Below, in pieces: positions 23,673 through 36,017 of a stretch of DNA of 64,000 nucleotides. Each line of letters opens with the position of its first letter. The first letter of the stretch is position 1. The stretch spans positions 9,548,001-9,612,000 of the forward strand of contig CP075492.1 of the NCBI GenBank assembly GCA_021613535.1, written 5' to 3'. Source of the stretch: Adineta vaga (taxonomy: Eukaryota; Rotifera). A model generated the notes under the pieces. That model searched no databases and was not told the origin of the DNA. It worked only from the letters and a program-made list of their open reading frames with translations. A program made the position numbers and the translations under genes.

Positions 23673-26600
23673 ATGGCCGCTCGTGTTCGAGCGTCTTTTA
23701 CTGATGATGACTCGTTAAGTGACCACTTAACTCTCGAAATGGTTCGCATAAGTGCACCACAAGTAACAACTCCTACAACTCATAATGATCCTGACGAACG
23801 ATTAACATTGAATGATTCAACAGCAACAACTGCTGGCAGTACACCAGGTACAACTGATCTTCTTGCAACAAGTAATCCTGGTCTTATCGAAGGTATCAAT
23901 CGAGAATGTGAAATCCCAAATTTATTTACATACAAAAAAGTAAATTCATTCCTACCGAACTATCAAATCTTCTATAGAATTTAATTCTTAGATAGAATCA
24001 TTACTTGAACGAATGCAAGATGATAATAATGGTTTACCTATAAAATCCGTGAAAAGTTTCATGTCCAAAATTCCGAGCGTTCTCACAGGTGGAGATCTAA
24101 TACAATGGATTCTAAAAACGCTGGATGTCGATGATACAGGTTTAGATAAATCTTCTTTTTTTCTATTCAATTTATTAATATATAAAATATTTTTAGCGGA
24201 AGCACTGCATCTAGCCAATCTGATATCGTCCCATGGCTATGTAAGATTTTGTTTTAATTGATAATGAAATTCATAGAGATTTTAATATTTAGATTCTACC
24301 CATTGAAGACCATGTATTAACCGTAAAAAATGATGGAACATTTTATCGCTTTCAGGTATAAAAAGATATCTATTGTATTATATTTTCTCGTTTATTTTCT
24401 TAGACGCCTTATTTTTGGCCATCAAATCATGGTGATGCAGATAATATTGATTATGGTAAGGTTAAGTTATGAAGAAAGAACTTTTGTTAAGATTAATATT
24501 CAATATTTAGCTGTGTACTTATGTAAACGAACCATGCAAAATAAAACTCGATTAGAATTAGCTGATTATGAAGCAGAGAATTTAGCACGACTACAGAAAT
24601 TATTTGCTCGAAAATGGGAATTTATCTATATGCAAGCTGAAGCTCAAATCAAGTAGAATTGAAAAAAATCTTTTGTTCAATGAATATTTTCATTGATTTG
24701 AAATTCTTCTTTTAGAATTGATAAGAAACGAGATAAATTTGAGCGCAATGTCCTTGATTCTCAAGAACGTGCCTTTTGGGATGTTCATAGACCTGCACCT
24801 GGTTGTATCAATACTACCGAACAGGATATTAAGAAATTAATGCGAAGAAAAACATCCTATATTACTCCACGTTTATTAATTGAAGCTTATAGAAAAGCAA
24901 CAACAATATCAACGACTAATACAGCTCCAGCATCAGCATTAGCATTTGCTGCAAATCGTAATTTAATTACTATGACTGTTGGCCTATTAACAACTGGACC
25001 AGTAGCAGCACCTCCTAGTCCTACTCTAGCACATAGTCCACCACAAATTCGAGCATCATTATTACGTGATTGTGATGAAAATCTATTAACTGAACAATTA
25101 TTAGAAGAAATCGAGTTTCTTAAACATCGAATTGACAGACGATGTTTAAAAACATCAAAGATTTGTGAAACATTTGTTTCCTATTTTGAACAATATGCTG
25201 AATTCGATCCATTTCTTACATTATGTGAACCATCAAATCCATGTAAGAAAAACAATGTTTGATTCTTTTAAATAACAAAAAAAATCGTTTTGTCACTCTA
25301 GGGATAACTGATTCAACGGATCTATGGGAATTAGAAAAGGCTGGTAATCCTAAAGATATATCATCTCGACGTGTAAAACGTTGGGGATTTTCAATCAATG
25401 AATTACTTAAAGATCCAATTGGTCGAGATTATTTTTGGAAATTTCTTGATAAAGAATATTCAAGTGAAAATCTTCGTTTCTTCGAAGCATGTATACATTT
25501 ACGTTTTCATACACCACAAAAAGATGTTCTTAATCGTGTTAAAGAAATTTACAATGAATTTCTTTCACCAGGTAAAACTAACATTCAATAAGAATGGAAA
25601 TATGTACACTTTATTTTTTTCGTTTGATTAGGTGCTTATTATTCTATTAATATTGATCAACGTGTCATGAATTTAACCAAAAATAATATGACTAATCTCC
25701 CTAATCGATATACATTTGATGAAGCTCAGGTTTGATAGATTTAACGAATTTAAAATTCATTCCATTATTTTCTTTTTCTTAGGATCATATTTTTAATTTA
25801 ATGAATCGTGATACATATGCTCGATTTTTACGTTCAGAAGCCTATAAAGAATTATTAGCAGGTGGAAAAAAGAAAGTAAGTTTCGTATTTAAAATCTAAT
25901 CTAATTTCGATCTATCTAATGATTTCTATTTTGTTGGTCAAACATGTCTAAAATTAATTTTGGCAAGAAATTAAAATGAATGTAATAGTGAGAATAGTTT
26001 GTTCTAGTGATTTTGTGTGCATTTTTTGACACATTTCTTTTCTTTTTTCTTCCTCCATTACTTTTGTTTTGTTTGTTGTTATTATTATTTTGATTTTAGC
26101 TATCCAAAAAATACTGATGAGCGAACGCACTTGTAATAAAGCATTACATACATACATACATACATATATATATATATTTATTTATTTAATCTATTATTTT
26201 ATTCTCTGTCTGCCTATTCCCATATATTCCCCTGCACTTCAGGACAATTTTTTTTTTCAACATAAAAAAAACCGAAATAGTGATCGATAGATAAATAACA
26301 TTTGTTGTGTATTACCTCAAACCTTCATTTATTACAAAGATATTATGCTTGAATGGGATAGAAAAAAAAGCCTGATTAAAAAATGCTTGTAATCATTTTA
26401 TTCAGCTATTTATAGCAGATGTCTTTTGTCCTGTTGTTTGCTTTATTCAATTATTTCATTTATCTAATTTTAGTATACTTTTTTTTAAATTTCTTTTTCC
26501 AATTTCTTTCGAAGTGTTTTATCTTCAATAATGTATCTTTTTGTTCTTGTATTATTCTAGCTTGGAATTAAATCTGGACGACTTTCAATTGTTGTACGAA

Positions 26601-26689
26601 ATCCAACAGAAAGTTTTTCAATTAGTGGTAGTACAATACTCTCCGGTGGTGGTACTGACAAGCATCTACTAGGAACTAGTCTTCGTTAA
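23673..26689 (+). CDS. R7-family regulator of G-protein signalling (DEP-GGL-RGS)
   Basis: Eleven exons: 23673-23939, 23992-24139, 24197-24240, 24293-24355, 24404-24455, 24511-24652, 24716-25242, 25302-25571, 25632-25729, 25783-25875, 26561-26689 (610 aa). Domain order is DEP ([13 protein letters not shown] to FYRF), DHEX helical linker, GGL (Gbeta5-binding, about residues 370-450), then RGS ([60 protein letters not shown]). This is the RGS6/7/9/11 layout. It accelerates GTP hydrolysis on Go/Gi alpha, in obligate complex with Gbeta5, in neurons. A Thr/Ser-rich N-terminus of about 85 residues precedes the DEP domain. The last intron (25876-26560) is ten times longer than the rest, and the last exon lies beyond the RGS core. 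Confidence 0.94.
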
Positions 26690-27834
26690 TACAAAAAAAT
26701 CAATCATATCTCGTTTTGTTTGTTTGTTTTTTTTTACTCATTTTATTTCTAGTCAAAAGAAAAGTCAATTGCTTTTTGTGTCTTATTGATATACAAGTAC
26801 ATTGTGTGTGTGTGTGTGTGCATTACTTGCTTTTATTAAATATCTATCTCGTATCTGTGTATTTTCTCTTCTTCTTAGTTGATGATTGTCATTTGTTTTA
26901 GTTCTCTAATTATCATCATTATTGATAAATATATATATTTATATATGTACACATTAAGATAAATGAAACAGCTGTTTGATTTGATACACATTGAACGATG
27001 ATGATAATAATAATATGTGCGAAAATCTGTGTAGTTTCACGGTAAATCAATCCTAGTTAACTAAATGAAACTGATTTCCCAACAGCACGTAGCTCGTGGC
27101 AACACTTTAATGTGAACAAACAATCGGAATGGGTTCATTTAACAGATATTTTTCTTTTCTCAATTATCTCATGTATCATCCATTGCTAGAATTGACAATC
27201 ATATGAATAAAATAAACGATATATAGTTATTGAATCGATTTTCCTATCAAAATTTGTTATTTATTTTAAGTTAGTGATAAAATTTTCATTAGTTGTATGA
27301 TGCAGTAAATATGACATTATTCGATAATTATTTTGTCACCTGTTATATTCCATACGTAATATGTTCTTTGCTCAATGTTTTGATTGTATTCGATATGGCA
27401 CGCGTCATTGTTTTGCTTTTCAATTCACACCTTATCTTCAACACCATATCATATTCACAATACACTTTTCTTTTCCTCTCTCTCTCCCTCTCTCTCTCTT
27501 TCTTTATAACTATACATACGGATCAAAGATTGATATTGAACTTAATTAAGAAGAATATATATATTGACAACGATGAGAATATCTTTCATTCTTTCTTTCT
27601 TGTCAATTTCAAAATATTGAATAATTTGTCTGTCAACGTTTAGCAGTTACTTGTCAATGTTTACTTGATAAGGGAATCAACTTTCTCGTGCCCAATTAGT
27701 ATTCATATATACAATCTCAGCATTGTTTCCTATTCTCTTCTCTTTTCTTCTTTATAAATAGTTACTCTATTTATTTCACTTCATTACATTATTTTTCGAG
27801 ATCAATAGATCAACTGAACTTGCAAAACAAACAA
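26690..27834. other. RGS 3' region and intergenic sequence
   Basis: 3'UTR plus spacer. It contains a TG run at 26803-26820, TA-rich stretches, a CT-rich tract at 27476-27500, and a TATAAATA motif at 27753-27760 that probably serves the next gene. No coding region seen. Confidence 0.5.
26803..26820. repeat. TG dinucleotide microsatellite
   Basis: Nine TG units in the 3' region of the RGS gene. Confidence 0.85.
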
Positions 27835-28179
27835 ATGGATTCATTTAATTCCTATATACCATTAACATCGACACCCAAACGATCTAATAAATCTTCTTAT
27901 GCTCAACCATTATCGTCAACATTATCAACATCGAATCATTCGTATCAAAAGATGGATTTATCAGTTTCAGCAATAACATTCATTAAGAAATCATCGTCAT
28001 CATCACATCAAAAGAAACGCCGTCAATCCTATCATCGACGACGAACTCATATTCATTCATCGACAATTATTAAACGTATTGAACTAAAACATCTATTATA
28101 TTCAACACGAGCAATGAAATATTCCGATGACAAACAACATCATTACACAGATAATGATATGAAGATTTATGTCGTGTAA
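27835..28179 (+). CDS. Small basic Ser/Arg/His-rich protein, unknown
   Basis: Single-exon ORF of 114 aa from the ATG at 27835 (a TTG 15 bases upstream is in frame but not a start). It has no signal peptide or membrane segment. The centre is strongly basic (QKKRRQSYHRRRTHIHSS) and could be a nuclear-localisation or RNA-binding patch. The N-terminus is Ser/Thr/Pro-rich. A TATAAATA 75 bases upstream and an AATAAA at 28238, 59 bases after the stop, give it the frame of a compact real gene. I recognise no homologue and assign no function. Confidence 0.5.
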   Translation: MDSFNSYIPLTSTPKRSNKSSYAQPLSSTLSTSNHSYQKMDLSVSAITFIKKSSSSSHQKKRRQSYHRRRTHIHSSTIIKRIELKHLLYSTRAMKYSDDKQHHYTDNDMKIYVV

Positions 28180-28534
28180 AATAGAAACATTAAACGATTT
28201 GATTTTATTCTCTTTTTCTTTTCTTTTTCTTCTACCGAATAAAGCTCTGGATAACATAAAATTGACTAGTTCGTAAATATAGGCAAATATGAATGAGTAG
28301 AAATTTCAATTTGCAACAAATTTTTCTCAATTACATAGTACAGGTGGTCTGTAATATGATTGCAAAGGATTAGTTCTCATCAGCAATCGTCGCTTTATTT
28401 TTTGCGAAATCTAATATCGATTTGACTCATACTGATTTTACAAAAATCAGCCTTATCGATTGTATATATATACTTATTAAAGATAACAGACTTTCGTTAC
28501 ATTTCTATTTCATTGTAAAACTATCATTAATACA
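28180..28534. other. Intergenic
   Basis: Holds the AATAAA at 28238-28243 of the preceding gene and the start region of the CUB/LDLa gene, with no other element. Confidence 0.5.
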
Positions 28535-29290
28535 ATGGTAACAATGTTTCGAGTACAAATTTTACTTTTAACATACTTAACGGTTACAATTCATGCTGGA
28601 AAATCATTAGAAAAATGTAAGAATTCAATTGATTAAGTTCGACGTTATGTTTCTTATATATTCTTTAGATTATATGGATAAAATGTGTGGTAGTGATGCT
28701 TTGGTTCTCGATGGTGATAATAAACCAGGTATTTCATTTCAATTAACAACTAATAATAAATACAAACCAAATATGGATTGCACTGTGAAATTTCGTACTG
28801 CTCAACCAACTCAACGTTTGATAATTACAGTCGAAAAAATGGATATTACTGATTGTTCAGGTGATTCATTACTTATCTATGATGGTACAACATTAATCAA
28901 TAAAAATCCTAAACAACAATGTGGTTCACCTGGATTATATACATTTACTGTACGTAGTTAATTTGATTTGGAAGAAATTTTCATGTTGTTTCGTGTGTGT
29001 GTGTGTAGAGTTCATCAACACAAGTATCGATGGTTTTCAAAAGTAATGCGGCAATTGAATCAACTGGATTTCAAATTGCAGTTGCACTTCATTTTCCAAG
29101 TAAGATTTGTAATTGTATTTAGACAAAATAGCTTCATATATTCTGTTTTTATCTAGTGATTGCTTCATGTCCTCAAAGTCTTGGCTTCTATCAATGTAAG
29201 AATCGTAATTGTATCTCAAAACAACTTCAATGTGATGGACGAAATCATTGCGGAGATGGTACTGATGAAAATCAATGTAGTATTGGTTAG
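28535..29290 (+). CDS. Secreted CUB plus LDL-receptor class A domain protein
   Basis: Exons 28535-28616, 28669-28949, 29009-29099, 29157-29290 (195 aa). The signal peptide covers about residues 1-21. The CUB domain follows ([27 protein letters not shown], to VALHFP), then one LDLa module ([34 protein letters not shown]) with the full calcium-binding DGxxDCxDxxDE-type end. The frame reaches TAG straight after the LDLa module. Alternatively, a GTTAGA donor at 29286 could splice to 29407 and add about 20 residues to a TAA at 29466-29468, which would overlap the coding end of the glycosyltransferase on the other strand. Probably an extracellular binding protein; no orthologue can be named. Confidence 0.8.
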
Positions 29291-29425
29291 AAATCCGACT
29301 TAAAATTTTTCTCCTTTGCTCAATTAATATAACAATGGAAAACAATATTTTTATTGCGAATGTCATATTGATTTTCTATGCATAACAAAAAAAAATATAT
29401 CTTTAGATGATGTCGGTATAAAAGA

Positions 29426-31251
29426 TTATTTCGGTTCTTCGCCAACATCAATTAAAAAATGTGTATAAAGATGATAAAAAGTCGTATTGAGTAATTGATA
29501 TTTCACATTATTCACTCCATCAGAATCGATTCGAATATGTGCTGTTCGAAGAACTTTCATTCGAGCAGGATTTAATTTTTGATGCGTATGTTTTAACATT
29601 GTATAACGAGCAAGAGATGCTGGTGGACGTTCAACTTTTAGATTCTTATTAACAATTCGAGCATGCATATCATCATCTTCACCACCCCATCCCCAGTAAT
29701 TTGTTGAATAACCATTGACAAGAAAATAATGTTCACGACGCATAGCTAGAAAGAGAAATAGAAAAAGAACAAACTAACTATTCAAATATTTAGAATTAAT
29801 GGACATGAGTATAATATTTCAGATTGTTAACAACTTCTTCTTTACATGATAAAAAGACGTTTACTAGTTGATGACAGTTTAATGTAATTGTATTTCATGT
29901 TCATTCATTCATTCGATCTCGACATCTATAATCAATGTGTGTTTATTTTAACTATTTCCCTTGTCGATCACTTCGTCAACTAATTCTATTCGACATCGAT
30001 TTTCTTTTCTTCTTTCATACGTGATTATTTACATTGTGCCAAATGAAAATCTCAACATAACCTTGTTTATGTTATTTACCATCATTGAATATTTATCAAA
30101 TAAAAATATGTATCTGTCGAGAAAGAAAAAAAAACCGGTGGAATCCTTCCGCTTTCATAACTAACTAACCGACGCTGGAGGAACACGATACATTTTTCTT
30201 TTAGCAGTTAATTAGTCACGAAAGAAATATTTTCACACGGCTTTAGGATAAAAATTGTGGGCACATTTTTTTTCAGAAAGGTTCTTTTCCTTCTCTCTAT
30301 CTCTCTCTATCGAGGAAATCAATACACACGTGAATAAAAAAAACCTATTGAATCTATTCAATATATTTTTTAATACAAATGATTAATTTATGAATTCTAT
30401 CATGATGTATTATTTGCACCGTTGAATAGCCTATATAGAAAAGACTATGATGAAGTGTTCTTACCTAGAACTCCTCCAACGAGTTCAGTATATGGTAGAT
30501 AAAAATGAAATTTGTCAATAGCAACACTTAAATGACGTGGAAATCTTGGACATGTATACATATTTCGATCATCGATTAATAATAAATCCACATCATGCAT
30601 AACAAAACAAGGTGTATCAGGTTGAAGTTTAAGAATCTCTTTAAAACAACCATTCATTACAATACCTTTATTGAAAATCTTATCATAAGCTTGTTCACAA
30701 ACATATATTCGATAATCTAATTGTTGACGTTGTAAAACTTGATGTGTATGATAAAGAAATTGTTTTAATATATCTATTCGATCTCGATAAGGTACAATGA
30801 TAGCAATTCGATGTCGAGCTAAACATGTTTTCGGTTGATAATATCCACCGATGTTTACATCAGTAAAATATGATGAATTAGTTGTAATTGAAAAATCTTT
30901 TGGTAAATCAGAAACTTTAATTGGACCTTGAAGATTGGGTGGTACTGGTGGACAATAATTTAATGGTATACTTCGATTTTCTGTTGCTGATAGATAAGTT
31001 TGAATAAATGAATGTAGAAATGTTTTATACGTATTTTCAAAATGAATATCTGTTATTGGTACGAACTTGTTGGCTGTTAGATTTTGTGGAAGAGAATTAG
31101 TTGATGTTTGTGTTACATATTGATTAATATTAGTTGATGATGAACGTCGAATAATAGAAATTATATTAAAAATACTGGTTAGAAACATAAATCCAGTACA
31201 TAAAATACATAAGAAATAAATATGATCTTGTCGACGATAGTTAATCATCAT
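29426..31251 (-). CDS. Beta-1,4-galactosyltransferase family enzyme, probably a beta-1,4-GalNAc-transferase
   Basis: Two exons, 30465-31251 and 29426-29745 (368 aa), separated by a 719-base intron. Golgi type II protein: short cytosolic end, anchor at about residues 11-30, stem, then a GT7 catalytic domain. Motifs: NIGGYYQPK, IAIIVPYRDR, MHDVDLL (metal-binding DVD), LPYTELVGGV, NYWGWGGEDDD. The residue equal to bovine B4GALT1 Tyr289 is Leu257. In that enzyme Y289L relaxes donor use to UDP-GalNAc, and invertebrate beta-4-GalNAc-transferases carry Ile or Leu there. The favoured reading is therefore UDP-GalNAc:GlcNAc beta-1,4-transferase (LacdiNAc synthesis) rather than LacNAc. Convergent with the CUB/LDLa gene. 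Confidence 0.92.
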
Positions 31252-33141
31252 TTTCTTACTAAGTCATCTGAAAACAGATTAACATGTCAAGATTAAACAA
31301 ATAATATATAAAAGAAGAAAAATTAGATGAAGAAGTACAAGAAAAGTGTGTGAAGAGAAATCATCTAATCAATTTTCTTTCTTGACAAGCATTGACAATG
31401 AATTGAATGTAGTTAAACTAACATTTCTTGTGTGCTGTTCTTCTTCTTCCTTTTCTTCTTCTCTCTTCGTTCAATAATACTATACTGCGTGTTTAATAAA
31501 AAAAACTTTTCCCTACAGTAATAAAAGAAAAGGAAGAGAGAAAAAAAACACATTGTTGAGGAAGAATCTCTTGACAAGATCTCAGTATAGAAGTGAATAT
31601 ATTCTATTCAATTAATCTAATGAGAGATATTTTTCACTATATGATGAGAATCGAAAAAAAAAGAAAGAAAGTGTCTATCGACTTTTCACAGTTGACATAC
31701 AATGTGAATAGAAAAGATACGAAGAAAATGATAAGCAAAATCAATTGAAATTTTCTTACCTAGTTTGTTTGATCTATACTAACGTGTCAAATATAAAAGC
31801 TTATTGCTCTTGAATGCTTATACTAACGTTTGTTTTACAAATAGAAATCTAATGAAGTAGAAATCAAGCAATAGTATATACAAATATATTCTTTCAACAA
31901 CTTTTCGATATCTTAAATACATTTACATTGGTGTGTGTGTGTGCATATACTTCATTTAAACGGAAGATGTATGTGTTCGTTTTTTTGTTGTTCTATACAT
32001 GATGACAATGATATTTGACATAAGAAAGAGAAAAAAAAGGCGTTGATTCAAATTTCATCACATAGCTATTCGATCAGTTTGTATTTATAAAAGTAAGAAA
32101 TCATATTATATGAAGTATCTTGCCTTTTCTTGTCAATCAGGCAGACAGACAATTGGAACAATTGAAGTAACATGAAGTATGTTTAGTATACTAAAACAAT
32201 ACCATAGATCATATAAGTAATTTGATATGAATAAATAAAACTGATTTCCCAAAATACAGACTTATTTCAATAAAAATTAGGAAGACAAATATTTGTAAGA
32301 TTTTTACAATATCTAATTTTGTAAAAATTTCGTGCAATAAAAACTTTCTTCCGTTTCAAGTATTCATCAATGTCACTGTCGTTCGAAATAGTAATAAAAA
32401 AAGAATGTAATTTTGTCATAAGTTTTATTCACATCGCAGTGTAAGATTTAGATACTGTAAGAATACTCTTATTTATGTAATACCATCGAAAGTGGTTATT
32501 CAAGCTGCATTAATCGTATATTTCATTTTCTTTCTATTCCACACATATCAGGTTATATCATGATTGATTTGTTTGGTATCCGTTGGTAATCATAGAGACT
32601 ATACTTTCGTGCTTATTCATTAGTCTTGAAATTGATTCAGTACTTTCTATATTGATATGATGAATATAAAACTAGTGAAGAATTATCTCTGCTTCTAAAG
32701 ATATCATTCTTGATGTTTGAAAGCAAATAGAAGTAAAGTTTTCATAGTCACACTGTTGTCTTGATTGGTATATATAGAAAATTAACAAAGGTTATTTCAA
32801 CCTTTTGATAAAACTCAATCGCCATTGTGTTCAAGATATTATAAATATAAAAAAAATGTTAAAATCACGTGGTCTTATCGAAATCAAATATTTATATGTG
32901 TGGGAAGAACACAGAATAGGTGAAAACATTATTCACTTGTGTTTACAACATTGTATTTTCGACATGCATCGATGATTTTCTCAATCGTAGAATCATCCAA
33001 CGAAAAACTAGTATTCTCTTTTTTCTTTCATACAGTATGCAGAAATATTTTTTCGTTGAGTGACGACTGATTATACTTTTATTTTTCGACTCTTTAGTAA
33101 ACCAAAGTGTCTAAATAGTCAAGCTTGACGATAATATAAAT
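31252..33141. other. Intergenic, upstream of glycosyltransferase and of peptide gene A
   Basis: 1.9 kb with no recognisable exon, AT-rich with purine runs and a short TG run near 31931. The last 200 bases resemble the region before peptide gene B (compare 32960-33020 with 35055-35110), marking the extent of a tandem duplication. Confidence 0.5.
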
Positions 33142-33789
33142 ATGACGAAATGTTCAATTCAATTGATTTATTTGGCTTTATTAGCTGTTTTATTTTTAAC
33201 AAATAATATTGTTCAATCAGCACCACATAGCACTGAAGCGGATGACGAAAGTAATGAACTTCGTGATACTCGAGGACTTCAAACTCTCGTCGATTTTATT
33301 CAAGGTGAGAATTATACATTTTAATTGATGATTTCGAATTTTAGGTGCCTCTTTACAACAAAAGCTGACATCATAGTTGTGCAGAGTAGCTTTCAGAATT
33401 GTTCTAGACACTATTTTTTTATTAAAAACAAATATTGCTTTCTGAGTTTTGCGAAATCACTGGATGGAACTTTACTAACACGTTATTAATCACTTACAGT
33501 GTTGTATTCAATAATATAGATTAAAGAGAGTGTATTTTTGAGTACTATCTTGCAATTACCTTTCATATCATTCATACCGTTCAATTTGTTTTTCTCTAAG
33601 ATTTGATGACGAAACCGGGTATTCGCAAAATAGAAGATCATCAGAAAGGATTGGAACACATGCGTCGTGGTGAGTTTTGTAATATTTGATTCATGAAATT
33701 CTCATTCTAATTCATTTTTCTTAGTTTCTCAACATTCATCATTTCTTGAAAAGGACTTATCGTCCGAAGACAATGATGCCATGCAATAA
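33142..33789 (+). CDS. Small secreted peptide A (tandem pair with 35191-36017)
   Basis: Three exons, 33142-33304, 33601-33669, 33725-33789 (98 aa). The signal peptide is ALLAVLFLTNNIVQSAP. An acidic pro-segment (STEADDESNELRDTR) is followed by a segment starting GLQTLVDFIQDLM that has helix-like spacing of hydrophobic and charged residues, then a charged C-terminus with no cysteines. It shares NNIVQSAP, the acidic segment, DTRG, the DL exon junction and the MIR/MRR end with gene B. The layout of signal, acidic pro-region, single-Arg site and amphipathic helix is seen in antimicrobial and venom-type precursors, but neuropeptide or structural roles are equally open. No known family recognised. 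Confidence 0.65.
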
Positions 33790-35190
33790 GCGTATGAACG
33801 ACGTCGGACTGTTTTGCATCAACTAAAATTCTTCAATAACTCATCTAAGCAGCAATATTAAACTATAATTAATATCTTCGAATTTCTTTGTTTTTTCAAA
33901 TGTTATTAAAAGATTTACTTTTGTCTCATTAACTTGTTCTTTTATTTCTTTGTATCTTTTAACTGAAACAGTATTTTTTTTCAAATAGTCTTCTTTAGTT
34001 AAATTGATGGTGCATTTATTATAAACCCATATAGTATAGCTTAACATAATGAAGTAATCCATAGCAATACAAAAAACTGTTTTGATGATAAGATTACCTG
34101 AACGATTCATAATAGTACCTTTCGGATCTTAAACTAATTGATATAATACCATATTGACATTGATAAAAACTTCTCCTAAAACCTTTATAGATAGAGACCA
34201 TAGATTGACCTATAATCTATTGTGTATCTCCTACTTCATTTTTGTAAATAATAAAGATAGTACGAAGTTGAATAATATCATGTATCAGGTGCATCTGATG
34301 CTAAGACAATGTGCTCGAAAGAACTATAATTGTTGTTTCATTTGCGATGTTACGAACAGAATCTATAGATTGACAGTATATGAACATCGTGTGCAAATGA
34401 CTTATAATGCTCCGACAGGAACTGTTGTTTTTCTCTGAATGACTATTAAGCTACATATCAAGTGTATTTTATAGCTTCAGTTTAGTTGCATATGACGAAA
34501 AATGATACGAAAATGACGTGAGAACTATTAACGATATATTTTATACGACAAATGTAGTATTGGATAATGTGCCTCATCAAACAATCATATTCTGAATGAA
34601 AAAGATCCGAGTAAGAGTTTCTCATAGTGATCAGTTATCAAGTTTTTGACATATAGTGTATGATAAAAATGACGATGAAATGAATGTTTACTAAGCGACA
34701 TTTCGCGCATGTTTTTCGACGAAAAATGTATTCGCTTGATGGATTTCGCATCGATAGTACCATCTAACATTATCCCTGTCTTAAATCATGCAAGACATGA
34801 ATAGAAGAAAACAATTATATGATAAATCAAGCAGAACAGATAGATGTAATATTATATGGTATGTATGAATAGTAGTATCCAAAAAAAAGGCAAAAAATAA
34901 TGTTTGTCTCTCCAAAATTGTTTCAAAACACTCATAACAAGCAGAAAAAATTGAGAGATATACCATATGAGTCAAATAAAATATAAATACGAAAGCGAGT
35001 CGTACATTATTCGAACGGATTTATACCTGAGTCTACCAGGTAAATATGAATATGTTATTTTGGACACGCTTCGACGATTATTTTTCTCTCTAATAATCAT
35101 CACACATAACTAAGTGTACCAAAAAATCACATAGAACGTAGGCATTTTTTCGATTCTCTGTTTCTCTTGCATATTTTATTTGCAGATCAT
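33790..35190. other. Intergenic between the two peptide genes
   Basis: No protein-coding exon that I believe. A TATAAATA at 34982-34989 and a probable non-coding first exon ending at the donor near 35041 (ACCAG then GTAAAT), joined to an acceptor at 35185-35186, look like the promoter and 5'UTR intron of peptide gene B. Confidence 0.5.
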
Positions 35191-36017
35191 ATGTCCATCT
35201 TATATTTACCAAACGACAAGAAAATATTTACAATGCATCATTTATTACAACTGAGTTGTGTAGCTTTATTGGCGTTTGTACTTTTAACAAATAATATTGT
35301 TCAATCGGCGCCTTTCAATGGTCCAGACGATGACGATTCATCTGAGATTCTTGATACGCGCGGAATATTAGGTGACTTTAAAGAATGGGTAACAGGTGAG
35401 AATTATGTTTTATTTTTAGGACAAACAGTCATGAGTTGAGTTCACAAATTTCTTGCACAAAAGTTTGTTTCAACTGATAGAGTTTTCCAAGACTTTCTTC
35501 AATATATGATATAGAACACACCCGTAGAGTTTGAATATCTATCAAATCATCTCACCTACTTCATTAATACCTTGAGTAATGTTTATTTCAACAGAATCCT
35601 TGGAAAAAATATTGAGCTGTGCCAAAATTTACAATTGTACGATCCAGGTTTCCAAAATATGCACCAGAACTGCATCATTGAGAAATTGATTGCGTAACAG
35701 ATTTTCTGGGACAGATACTAATTTAGAACATTGTGACCTCTTACTTTTGCGTTTGTTTAAAAAATTAACCTATTTCAGATCGTCGAGATTCTTATCGAAA
35801 ATAAAAAGTATGAATAGTAAATTTCTATCAAACGAGATTATTTATATTGGAAATTTGAATATTGATAATGAGTAATAATACAATGCTTGAATCATTTCAA
35901 AGATAACATATTTATTTATTTATTCATTTCACATTTTCTCTAGATCTTTTTCACAAAATTGGTCTTACAAAACGAGAACAATGTGACGCATTGGATCATA
36001 TGATTCGTAGTGAGTAA
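35191..36017 (+). CDS. Small secreted peptide B (paralogue of 33142-33789)
   Basis: Exons 35191-35395 and 35944-36017 (92 aa), or 78 aa if the second ATG at 35233, nearer the signal peptide, is used. Signal core LLAFVLLTNNIVQSAP, then an acidic pro-segment of about 18 residues (PDDDDSSEI) ending in DTRG, then a helix-like segment with Trp and mixed charge (GILGDFKEWVTDLFHKI), then LTKREQ. The second exon stops at codons 36015-36017. A GTGAGT at the place of gene A's second donor lies just before that stop, so B may have lost the third exon. Traces of gene A's exon-3/3'UTR sequence are visible near 36229-36245 (TATGAACGRCG). Confidence 0.62.

Noticed and set aside
33841-34110. 89-codon minus-strand frame
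   Set aside because: AT-rich low-information sequence with no recognisable domain and no upstream exon.
34154-34438. 94-codon + strand frame between the two peptide genes
   Set aside because: Opens with TTG, has no splice or homology support, and its composition looks random.
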